Shown here in pieces: positions 20,541 through 30,920 of a DNA stretch of 64,000 nucleotides. Numbering within the stretch: the stretch's first letter is position 1; every line of letters starts with the position of its first letter. Both the position numbers and the translations under genes were made by a program. The notes under the pieces are model-generated. The model saw nothing but the letters and a program-made list of their open reading frames with translations, made no database searches and was not told the DNA's origin. The stretch is from Cutaneotrichosporon cavernicola (taxonomy: Eukaryota; Basidiomycota; Tremellomycetes; Trichosporonales; Trichosporonaceae): positions 558,001 to 622,000 of the forward strand of contig NC_083393.1 of assembly GCF_030864355.1 (NCBI RefSeq). Direction: 5' to 3'.

Positions 20541-22562
20541 ATGGCTTCCCTGCTCCCACTCCTCGTGTTTCTCACGCTCACCACAGCAGCCGACGTCGAC
20601 GCAGACCGTATCGGCACACTCCAAGCCACTTTGCCCCTCCGCTACGTTGATGGCCGTACCCTTGTCACTCCCGGACTTGGTACGCTGCCCCAATCACTCC
20701 CCCTCGTTCTCTGTATGTCTCTATTGGGTAATTGAGGCCCTAACTATCAGCGCCAGACGTCGGATACCTCACGGCGGTGGGGCACTGCACGACGTGCCGG
20801 CACAGTGGGGCCGAGTACGACGTCGCATCGTCCACCACTGCTCATGTACGCTGTAAATGGAACACACTGATGTAAAAGGTCGAGGCCGGAAGCTCGTTCA
20901 ACCTCACACTCGCGGGACGCACCGGTAATGCCTCCGAAACACTTACTCTAGGTGGCATGATTGTTCAGGATGTGCTCTACGCCCAGGGCCAGCGCCTCCA
21001 ACTCCCAGCTGGCGTCTGCAACATCCGAAAGATCATGAGTATTACCAATACCACCGGCGGCGCATCATCCCTCCCAGACGGCGTGAGCGGACACTGGGGC
21101 CTGGGTTTCAACGAGGTGAGCTTGTAGATGGGCCAAGCTAATAGCAGTCGCAAACCGACTCGCTATTCCCTGCGGCATGTCCCCCCAACGGATCAATCAC
21201 CGTCGGCTTTGACCTCAAGAACACGTCGGCACCGGCTGGCGACATGCACTGGGGCGGCGTACCTCCCGAAGCATACGAGGGGCGCTTGTGAGCCTTTCTT
21301 CCTTTCCATTCCAATTCTAAATATAGCAACTGGCTGCCAACGTCGGCGTCAACCTGGGCCATCCCCATTGACGGTTTCCAAGTCGGGTCCACCAAGATTA
21401 ATGCCAACAAGTCGTCTACAGCTGTTCTCGACCCCGGCCTGGACGGCATCTTCGTTCCCTTGGCCTTTGCCGAAGCGCTGTACGCGCCGCTCGGCGGCGT
21501 GAGGGACAGGGTGTACACTGAGCGTTGGGTACGTTTTTAACCTAGACATGGCTTATTCAGAACTTGCCATGCAACACGACCGCCGACGTGCACGTCCGCC
21601 TCGGAGGCGTATCGTACGCTTTGGCAATCAACCAGCTCGTAGTCCCGCGCGACCGGTTGGGAAGGACGTGTTGGGGCAGCGTAGTGTCGTGGTCCAACGC
21701 TTCGATCCCCGAGACGAATGGCGACATCCGCTTGGGAAAAGCATTCATCTCGGGAATATACATGGCCTTATCGTACTGCTGCGATAAGAAGGAACGTCAT
21801 GTCGGTCTCGCGGGAAAGCCACACTCGGCCAACCCAACAAACGTCCACGTCTCCACGCCCAGCATCAACATTGTGGGTGTTGTCCTCGGTACGGTTCTAC
21901 CGTTCCTCGCTATTCTTTTCGGCCTGTGTGCTTGTCGCAAGAGGTTACCTTTCCGCCGTCCCCACCGTCACCATCACCACGAGGGGTGCAACCACGACAA
22001 CCCAGGCCAATGTCCCGGATGTGCACACGAGGCCCAGGCCCACGGCCACGCGAGCTCGGCGAGTTCAGCCTCCTCGGCATCCAGCCCTCGGTTCCAGGAA
22101 GTCCCTATGCCCGTCCCCCCGCCCGTCCCACCGCCTGTCCGGCCAGCCCCGATCTATCCCACCCCCGCAACCCTCCCCCCTCTCCCGATGGTGCACGTGC
22201 CCGCCCCATGTCCACCCAGGCCATACCTGCCGCCTGCACCGTGTCCTCCCCCACAAATGGTGTGCAACCCCGCCCCAGTCATCTGCCAGACCATCCCCAT
22301 CACCTATGTCGCCACGCAATACCCGGTCACCGTTGCCCCAGTGGCCCCCGTCACCCCAGTCATGCCCGTGGCTGCAATCACGTCGATCCCGACCCACTCG
22401 GCCCAGCCGTGGATGTATGCGCCCATGCCCGTGTGTACCGAGATTGATCCGTGCGACACACTGGGAGAGGCGTGGCTTCGGAGTCGCCGTTCGTCACACT
22501 CTAAGAGCAAGAAGAAGAGCAGGAAGAGTAAAAAAAAGAAGCGCCACTCGGGCAAGCATTAG
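20541..22562 (+). CDS. Pepsin-like (A1) membrane protein with altered catalytic triads
   Basis: Six exons are inferred, with introns near 20680-20755, 20848-20878, 21117-21147, 21290-21327 and 21531-21560. A signal peptide (MASLLPLLVFLTLTTAADVD) precedes a bilobal aspartic-protease fold: CTTCRHSGAEYDVASSTT, LTLGGMIVQDVLYAQG, DGVSGHWGLGFNE, MHWGGVPPEAYEG, FQVGSTKIN, STAVLDPGLDGIFVPLAFAEA, CWGSVVSWSN and GDIRLGKAFISGIYMALSY. The two D-T/S-G motifs read DVG (after PGL) and DPG, so the Asp residues are present but the conserved Thr/Ser are not. A transmembrane helix (IVGVVLGTVLPFLAILFGLC) leads to a His-rich, then Pro-rich, cytosolic tail ending in poly-Ser/Lys. It may be a non-catalytic protease homologue at the cell surface. 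The first acceptor is ambiguous by 6 nt (both in frame); both keep DVG. Confidence 0.78.
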
Positions 22563-22892
22563 TCGAGCTCGTCTAGCTCGAGCTCGTCGGGCTAGATATT
22601 AGAAATGTATTGAATTTGTTGGACGTTGGGCGTGGCGGAACGTGGCGGGGCGTGGCGGGGCGTGGCGTGCGTGGCGTGCGTGGCGTGCGTGGCGTCTGTT
22701 GATCTGGCCAGTCTGTCCAGTGCAGCGCATCGCCTCGCTGGCTGGCGCTCTTGACGCGCCGTGGCGCTGCCACTGAATGAAGCGTATGTTATACATATAA
22801 CCTATGGTGAGAATACCAGCCCAAGTGCTGCGCATCCCACACGCTCGTATCATCCAGCATGCACACCGTGCGAATACAAACATAAAGTCCAT
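22563..22892. repeat. GC-rich repeat between convergent genes
   Basis: After the stop at 22562 comes an imperfect palindromic AGCTCGTCTAGCTCGAGCTC, then a GGCGTGGCGGGGC/GCGTGGCGT array at about 22627-22699. The rest carries no recognised feature. The strand-asymmetric G-richness could structure the transcript end. Confidence 0.7.
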
Positions 22893-25800
22893 CTAGTTGG
22901 GAGAGCCGGGGGACATGTGCTCTGCTGCGCGGCCCACGCCACCCGGTGCGGTCCGCAGCCGGTCCATAAGCGCCTGCAGGCGATCCTGCACCGTCGATTC
23001 GCCACCGCTGGCGTCCGAGCCAGTCCAGCTGCCACTGGGAGCCACGCCGGCCTGGTACGCCTGATGTGCGTCGGGGCGGAGGAGGCTGGCAGAGCGCTTG
23101 GGAGGAACGTTGAGCGGGCTGGGCGCGTTCGAGAATTGACCCGGCTCGTGCTGCCCGTCCAGCTGCCCTTCAATGCTGGGATACTCGGGAGGCGTGGGAG
23201 ATGTTGGCTGGATATCAATGCGGCCGCGAGCAGCGCCCGCAAGGTCCGACGAGAGCTGGTCAATCAGGTCCGCCACATCCGCAGACGACGTGTAGTATAC
23301 CCGTGTATCGGGGCGGCGCATGAATGCTGGAGTGGGGGTTGGGCCGACACGCCATGGCAGGTCCTCCTCTATCAGGCTTTCTGTGTCGCTCTCGGCAACC
23401 GAGTCGCGCATTGCCGCACCCCGGGCAAAGGGGCGTAGCGGGTCCGTGTCGAGCGATGGGCGTGGGGCGTCGTCGCGAAGCGCGTTCACGAGGTTCCACA
23501 CAACCCTGCCATCCGAGTATTCCCTGTTTGTCAGTAGAGTTGGTTACATACGCTCACATAATCTCGACGGCCTGCGACGACCGGTCGACGCCCATGCTTG
23601 GCCGCTCCATCGCCATACTAGGCCGATCCATCGTCATGCTGGGCCGCTCTGTAGCCGTGCCATGCTCCTGTCGATCCATCTGCGAGTCGTTTGACTGTGC
23701 GTACTCATACCCATACCCGTAGCCGCCGGATTGACCCACGCTGCCACTCCCCGAGTCACGGTAGCGCAAGTCCGACGCGCGGTCAGGGCTCATGCCATCG
23801 CCGCCATAGTAGTCGTATATGCTACCCTGAGCGGACGAGCGCATTGACCCCGCAGAGTCGGGCATACCCTCATATGCGCCGTCGAACTGACGCGGAGGGA
23901 GTGCCCACTCCGAGCCCGAGCCCGTGCTCTGCTGCGACTGCGTGCGCTGGTGCTGGGAAAGCTTCTGGGCCTGCTCGGACTCGATGCTCTGCTCGGACAG
24001 GTGGCGCTGGTGAGACGCATAGCTCTGGCGCTGGCTGTAGCTCGCGTTGGAGAAGTTGCGCTGGTGACCTGGGTTGTGGCTCGCATGCGAGGCGGTGTAA
24101 GACGAGGCACTGGCGGCGTACGACGATTTGGGAGAGAGGGAGAGCAGGTCGCGGTCGTCAGCAGTGATCGGCACCGGCTTGCGGCGGATCGAGTTGGATC
24201 GCGTCGGCGACTTTTGGGACTCGGTTTGGAGGAAGCCACTCTGTGGTGGTGTCTGCGTGCGCAGATCCATGTCCTCGACCATAACGACCGTGTGGCGAAC
24301 GATGACGGGCACTGGCTCAGTATCGGCTATGTCGCTCGAAGCGCGCTCAGAGTGTATGCTCCCGGCGTCGCTCTTCTCAACTACAGGCGTGGGCATTCTA
24401 GCAAGTGACGCTGGCGGCTGCAGCTTGACACCGTTGCCTAGGTGCATAGTCCCAGGGAGCGGGGAGCCGGGCTGCGGTGACTGCCCGTGGGAACGTGCCG
24501 ACGTCGGCGCGGTGGACCCGTGCGAGCGCGAGCTCGTGTTCGTGCCGGAGCGGTTGAGCGTGGTGTTCTGCCGCAGCATGTCCTGTAGCTGGGCCTCGCT
24601 CAGACCGACGGCACGACCCGACTCGAAGAACCTGGCGAGGGCAACAGAGTCCTCGGATCCAGAGAGCTTGTGCGTTTTCTTGGCCAGCTCCACGACCTGG
24701 GCGACACTGGGGAGTGAGCGCGCCTGTGTCTGTGCCGGCGTCTGGGCAGCAACCGGGCGCGGCGCATCATTGACCTCCTTTTGGAGGTTTGTCGACGACG
24801 GCGTGTTCGGGAAGCGGAAGTCGTTGAGGTCTGTTTCGCTCTTCTTGCGCGGCGCAGGTGTGGGACTGGCGACCGACTTGGTGATGGAAGTGGCGCTCGC
24901 TGGTGTGTTGGCCGTGGAGGGCTGGGTGGTGCTTGGCGTGGCGAACTTGCCAGGCAGCGACGACGGTGGTGGTGGCGTGCCCTCTGCACTCTTCTTGCCC
25001 TTCCGCTTCCACCGTAGACTAAGCTTGCGTTTGGGCTTGTCGGTCGAGCCTGTGCGCTGGTGCGGGCTGTCCTCGATGTTGGCAATAGGCACGGTCGGGA
25101 CATTGGCGGAGTACGTAAGAAGCGTCGGCGAGGATATCTGCTTGCGCGCGCTCTTGGAGAGAGAGCGCTTGTGCGCCCTGCCTGACGACGCTCTGAACAG
25201 ATCGGAAGTCGCGTTCGCTATCCTCTTCTCAATGTCTCTCTTTGCCTCGGGGTCGTCGTCGAGCCACATGCGTCCCTTCGACTCGCCACGAGCGTGGTCA
25301 GCCGTGGTCGGAGACTGGTTCTGCGACGAAGGGAGAGACGGAGTGGAGTTTTGCGTACGGGCTACGACGTCGGATGAGTGCGCGGGCCGCGGTGGCGGGG
25401 GGCCGTAGGGAAGCTCGGACGGGTCGACGGGTTGTGGTGGCATACCCGGAAGGGCACCTGGGAGCATGGCTAAAGCCGCTAATGGGGACTGCGGCTCGTT
25501 GAACCCGCTATCATTGCTCGGCAGGTAGGCAAGGTAGCTCGGAGGTGTGGACGGAAGGAGGTTCGGGTGTGTAGTGACGGGTGAAGTGACGGGAGTCGTC
25601 TCCCCATCGGCGCGCAGACGGTCGCGCTCGCTCTTGGCCTTCTCGACGAGGCGCTCCTGGATGAGCGAGAGTTCCTCCTTGCCTATGCCGCTCATTGACT
25701 TGAGCAGCTCAAGCTCGGCGGTGTCCTCTTCGCCACACGACTGCGGCTCGGCCTGTGGCGTGTGGGAACCATTGAGTACGCGATCCCACACGTTGTCGCC

Positions 25801-28218
25801 GGTACCGTTAGACTCTGTCCACGTAGAGCTGACCGACGCGATGGATTCGGTGCGGTGTAGAGAGTTGACGCCATTGAGGCTGGGCGGGAGCGTCTTCGGC
25901 GAGCTCTTCTTCGACAGCACGGGTGAGTGCTCTCTCGACCTAAGCACCGGCGCCTGCTCCTCCTCGTTGATCGTCGTCTGGGACGGCGACGATCGGAGCG
26001 CGGACGGTGAGCCGGTCCGCCAAGAGGCGCCATGCGTCTCGCTCAGGCTCTGGCTCGTCTGGTGCCTAGACGCGAGTGCACCGACCGGAGGCGGGTGTTC
26101 AGGCGACGTCGAGGAAGGAGTAGGCGTCTGAGACTGCGAAGTGCTCTGCGAGCCGTTGGGATGCTGCTCCGAGAGTGAACGGACGAGGCTGCTCATTTCG
26201 GGACGGGCGCCGGGGACAGCAGGATAGTTGAGACGCCTAGCAAGCGAATCGACCGTTCCAGGCGATTGCGAGCTGGGTGGAGAGGTTGGCGTTGACGACT
26301 TTGACGAGTGGGATGCGTGCCGCATCGAACCAACTGGGCGCGGCTGGCCTGGGACGTACGCAGACGGCACGCCAAACGCAGGCGACGGCGTGTACCGTGC
26401 CGGCTGAGGACGGGTCGGGACGAGCGCGGGCTTTGCGTAGTCCTCTTCGCTGTACACTGTCGACGCGATCGAGCTGCTGTGCGCGTGTCCGTAGTTACTG
26501 TGGCTCGTGTTTACCCGCGACGACGACGGTTGCGATGTTGGTGATGCAAACTGCGACGTGGGTTGCGGTGGTGGCGACGTGTACCGTGCAGCGTGCTCGG
26601 GGGACGGGAAGTGTGAGGGTGCGACATGGGAATCGGGGGACGTCATGAGCGGCGAGGCCGGGTGTGGCGCGATGTCGAAGCGAGGTGACGGCGTGGCGCG
26701 TGGTGGAGAAGTCGGGGCCTCGTGTCCCCTAGACGAAACATCTGATTGTGACGAGCTGAAAGCGTTGCGGGACGTTGATGCGGTCGACGCCGTGAACGGA
26801 AACATGGACGACGCAGCCGATGGACGTCGTTCCGGTTCTTTCTCGTCGTGCTCCCCATCCAGCATCTCTTCCCGGTCGTCGTCGTCGTCGCGTTCGCCGT
26901 GATGGTCCTCCAACGCAACGCCCTCCATCACGGTCGATCGCCGGAGGTGCGTCTCAATCTCAAACAGTGCAACGGATATCCGGTTGGCCTGCTGCGGGCT
27001 CATGTTCATGAGCAGAGACTGGCGTTGTCCGCGTCGCGGGTCGACGGGCCGTTGGCGCAGCGTCGACGTTGTCCCAACCGGCCCAGGTGCCTCGTCCACG
27101 TGCACGCTTGGAGGCTCTTGGACTTCCGAGGGGCGCGGAATCTTCCATGCCGCATGAGACATGTTGGCGCTCTGTACACTGGGCGTAGGCGTTACTGTTC
27201 GCTCTGAGCCCGAAGGGCTGGCCGTGCGAGCGGTGTCTGGGTGGAGAGTCGCGGCTCCCTTGGACGCGTCTGGCGGAGGTAGAGTGGGCAGTGTCTTGCC
27301 GCGGTATGAGGGCGACTTGTTCTGGTCGACCCATGCTGGGTGGTCGTCGCCACTGTTTCCCCGGTGCTTCTCCTTCTCCTTCTCGACACTTCGCAGGTAA
27401 TTGTTGTCACGGAAGCTCGCCGCGCCAGTGAACCCGTACGAACGCGTAAACGTGCGGTCCATGATTGAGCCGGAACCCAGGGCCTGACCGAAAGGGGTCG
27501 AGTTGCTCGGCGACAGCCCCTTGCGCGGGGAGGTGCTCTCGGAGCTGAGCAGCGACGGGTTAGACGACGAGTGGGTGAGCACGCTATGTGAGCGGCTGCC
27601 GTCCAGCCATTCCGCGTCAAAGTGGGGTGGATTCCCATCCCATTCCGAGCTGACGTTGGACTCTGCGCGCGGTCGATTTTGGGCCTGTAGTTCGGCGAGA
27701 AGCATGTCTTCCTCTTCGCGCGTCATGCTCGGGCCGTGTCCACGTGCGCGCTGTTGTTCGAGAAGAAAGCGCAGCGAGGTTTCGTTGGCAGCAGTCATGC
27801 TCGGTAGGAGGACCGAGAACCGCTCGGTCATACTGCTCATCAGGGGATGTGCTCGGGCCTGGCATGGGGGGGGGGGGGGTGGGTTTGCGCCGGTGGCAGA
27901 GGAGTGGGGAGATTGTGGAGCGGAGAAGAGATGGGAAGAGGCGAGGCGGGGCGAGGCGGTGAGGCGGTGAAAGGGAGGAAACTGGATGGAGATGGCCCAG
28001 GATATGAACAAGGCATACTGCCATACTGGCCATGACCATGGTCATGGCAGCACAACTCACCTGGGCATGATGAGTGAGTTGCGGATATCAATGTTGAGGC
28101 TCGGCGGCATCGGGGCCAAGGGCTCAGCCTTAGCCTTGCCCTTGCGCGCCTTTGCGGCGGTGCGTTTGCTGGTCATCAGTTTGGTCTTCCGTCCTGCTCA
28201 CCGGAACAGCTTGTCCAT
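22893..28218 (-). CDS. Large conserved basidiomycete protein of unknown function, 1676 aa
   Basis: Four exons (28218-28202, 28168-28061, 27832-23558, 23523-22893) give 1676 aa. The short first exons encode MDKLFR-KRTAAKARKGK and PPSLNIDIRNSLIMP, which splice onto SMTERFSVLLPSMT, reconstituting one continuous block. This is better than starting at the internal Met at 27840. The middle 1,300 residues are disordered and Ser/Pro/Thr-rich with many SP sites. The C-terminus has a second ordered block: EIMEYSDGRVVWNLVNALR and, after a gap, RVYYTSSADVADLIDQLSS. From memory, these N- and C-terminal blocks recur in unnamed agaricomycete proteins; I cannot assign a function. The organisation resembles a phospho-regulated scaffold or polarity protein, which is inference. 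The third intron (34 nt) splits the ATG of EIM. Confidence 0.75.
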
Positions 28219-29045
28219 GATGGGGACGACGCGCCGAGAGTTCCGCTCTCTGGAGTCGTGGTTTGTCGACGGCGGCTTTCGGGGATGAGCTGTGTCCAAG
28301 GGGGTCGAGTTCCCGTGGGGGGGAAGGCGCTGTAAAGGCCTGCCTGCCTATATGGAGTAGAGGATGGAGATGGAGAGAAGGGAGTGAGTTGAGTTTCAAG
28401 TGCTGGTTGATACGCGTAAGGAGTGGTGGGATGGATGAATATTGCCTATTTCCCTGACGAGGCTTTAGTGTCCTTAGTACCCTTTTAGAGTGAGTGAGAG
28501 TGTGCTCTTGAGTTAGCAGGGTCAAAGCGTGCCTGAAGCCACAATTGCGGTAGGAATCCAAGTCGAAGCCTTTTTTCAACACTTGTCTCGTCTCATACCA
28601 GTTGCGTTTTTATCAAACCCTCTCATCCCGGCCTCTCCACTTACTGCCTCCCCGTTCTGCCCGGCGGGAAGAGCAAACCCGAGCAATCGCCCCTAGCAGT
28701 TTCGACCTGCAAACATACCATAATGTATACTGTATACTGTATACTCCATGTTGTGTGGATGCATGCCTCCAGGAACTCCAAAGGAACGCCTCCTCGTCTG
28801 TGTACAAACGCATCCATCACTAGTACACTCGGAAGCATACAACTGGCGACATGACCGGAACAGGCATTCAAGACGATTGATAAGACCCAACCCATCTTCT
28901 CGGCCACAGGTAACCAACCAACTGAACGGATGCTTGGAATGCTTCTGGATCTCTTTTCTCGACTGCCACTGCTAGTCAAAGGGCGCAAACGATTGTTCCA
29001 CACATCGACAGGCGTCATGAATGCATCAACTCGTCCACCCACGCA
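28219..29045. other. Intergenic region between tandem minus-strand genes
   Basis: 827 bp contain a short TGTATAC array near 28725-28745 and otherwise no recognised feature. The first part is the promoter of the large gene at 22893-28218. Confidence 0.5.
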
Positions 29046-30403
29046 TCAGCTACTCCCGTTAGCATCCGGGCCACCCTTGACGCCCGCCGCATAGATGTCC
29101 GTCAGGCGCATGTGGACGTAATCGCCCGCCGTCATAACCTCGTACTTGTTCGGTCGCTCTTCACTGACACACGTGGGGATCGGGTCCATGACGACGTCGT
29201 GGTCGCAGCCAAAGAAGAATGGGATCGAGTACCGGTCCCGTCCGACGGTGGGGAGTACGCGGTGGCGCGTCGACACGAAGATGTCATCTGCGGTTAGCCA
29301 AAGGAATATGCAGCGCAGCTCGCCGCTCACGACTCACTAGTCCACCGCGCAAGCTGGTCGCCAATGTTAACCACAAACGTATCCGGAATACACTTGGCAT
29401 CAAGCCACTCTCCATGCCGATTCGCGACCTGGAGCGCTGGCACTGTGCCATTATCGTCCTGCCTCAAAATCGTAAAGCACTCAAAATCCGTGTGCGCCCC
29501 AATACCGGGCATCTTCTCATCAGCACCAACCTCCCGTTCGGGATAGTAAAGCAGCCGCATAATAGCCGCGGGATGCTGGATCTTGTCGTCAAAGAACGAC
29601 TCGGGAAGGTCTAGGGCCAGTGCGATCAGCGGGAAAAGGCGTTGGCCCAGACCGAGGATGGACGAGTAGTACTGCAGAGTGGTTGATTTCTATATCAGCA
29701 GGAGAAAAAAGGGAGACTCGACTTACAAACTCGTCCGCTCCAGGCCACACCTGAGATTGGGGCCACGCGTTCGCCCCATGCTGCATCTTGCTGTCACCGC
29801 TGCCCTCTGTACCCATGCTTTCCGGTGCGAGGGAGGGGTCGAGGCCGAGGTTGAAGGCTTCGTGGTAGTCGCCCTTGTTGGTTGGGTCGTTGTTCTCCAT
29901 CAGGACGCCCATGTAGCCACGAAAGTTGTCCGACTTGGAGATGTCGATCTGCGTGAGCGGGGATCACGACGGCGAGGGTGCGCTAGTGCACCCGGCTGCT
30001 CAATGAAATCCAGATAGGGTAGGCAGCGAGCTCCCAACCGACTCACAGAGCGCTTAACCTCGTTCCCGCTCCCAAAGAACGCCTTGGACTGGTCGAACGC
30101 CGCATCCGCGACCGCTTTCGGCACGCCGTGGTTCTTGACTGTCATCAGTCTCCATTGAATTTTCGCTCACGATAAAAGAAGCCCTGGTTGAGACACGCGG
30201 CCCGGATCTCCATCGCCACGGCATGGCGCCGGGACGCGTCGGGATGCGCCGCGTCTGTCATGTCGCTGGGGTCAGCGAGGCGTGCAATAGAGGAGTGGGG
30301 CGTATCAGCGAGGCATGCAATAGAGGAGTGGGACGTACATGATAGGAATGGAGGTGAAATCATCAGCCTTGAGCTGGGCGCTGAGCGCCGAGAGGGCTGC
30401 CAT
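29046..30403 (-). CDS. 2-oxoglutarate/Fe(II) dioxygenase, isopenicillin-N-synthase-like
   Basis: Six exons (30403-30339, 30265-30171, 30138-30047, 29948-29727, 29689-29338, 29287-29046) give 355 aa. The DIOX_N part reads DDFTSIPIIDMTDAAH and QGFFYLKNHGVPK. RGYMGVLMENNDPTNKGDYH and GLGQRLFPLIALALDLPE follow. The double-stranded beta-helix carries the metal facial triad GAHTDFECFTIL (H-x-D) and STRHRVLP (distal H), and the 2OG-binding R-x-S in DRYSIPFF. Fungal members oxidise diverse small molecules; no substrate can be inferred and no biosynthetic neighbours are present. Intron 1 consists almost entirely of a 33-bp direct duplication. Confidence 0.88.
30272..30337. repeat. 33-bp tandem duplication filling an intron
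   Basis: Units 30272-30304 and 30305-30337 both begin TCAGCGAGGC and differ at two positions. They make up 66 of the 73 nt of intron 1 of the dioxygenase; without one copy the intron would be 40 nt, the usual size here. Confidence 0.85.
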
Positions 30404-30920
30404 TGTTGGTGAGTTGGTGAGTGAGTGAGTGACTGGATGGAGGATGGTCAAGTAGGGAAATTGAGCTACGGATGAACGGATATGTCCGCCGAGATGCCGA
30501 GGCTAATCTCCATCTTGCACTCTTCACGATGCTGGTTACCTTTCCGGCTGACTCACTGCTGGCCCACTGCCCACCTCTATGGATCTCTGTCATGACCAAC
30601 AAGCCAGCACGCGAGCTGCCTGCCTCTGCTGCCTCTGAGCTCTGAGCTCTGAGCTCGTATTGGCCCTACCAGAGCGGCAGTTCACGCGCGATAAGCCGCG
30701 GAATGTCATTTCCAATCGGAATGCCAGTGGAGACCGTCATCGCCCACCTACACCATCCGTCACCTCATGTCGATACAGTACTCGGCCAGGTAGGTCGGGC
30801 CTGAAAGCCGGCGAGAAGATAACACCGCCCAATCCCTAAGCCACGACACCGTACATACTGTTGGAGTATACACTCAGACTACTGTTGGAAGTACAATGCT
30901 AAAAAGAACCCTACGCTTGA
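30404..30920. other. Intergenic region
   Basis: 517 bp between the dioxygenase start and the fusion-gene stop. The part near 30404-30440 is a GAGT-type repeat (GTGAGTTGGTGAGTGAGTGA). No gene is seen. Confidence 0.5.

Noticed and set aside
24128..25408. 426-residue plus-strand frame
   Set aside because: It is a shadow of the large Ser/Pro-rich gene on the other strand; no domain and no initiation context.
27840..28011. Start of the large minus-strand protein at Met 28011 or Met 27840
   Set aside because: That segment is intronic by splice logic. The two upstream exons restore a continuous conserved-looking block and a canonical donor and acceptor.
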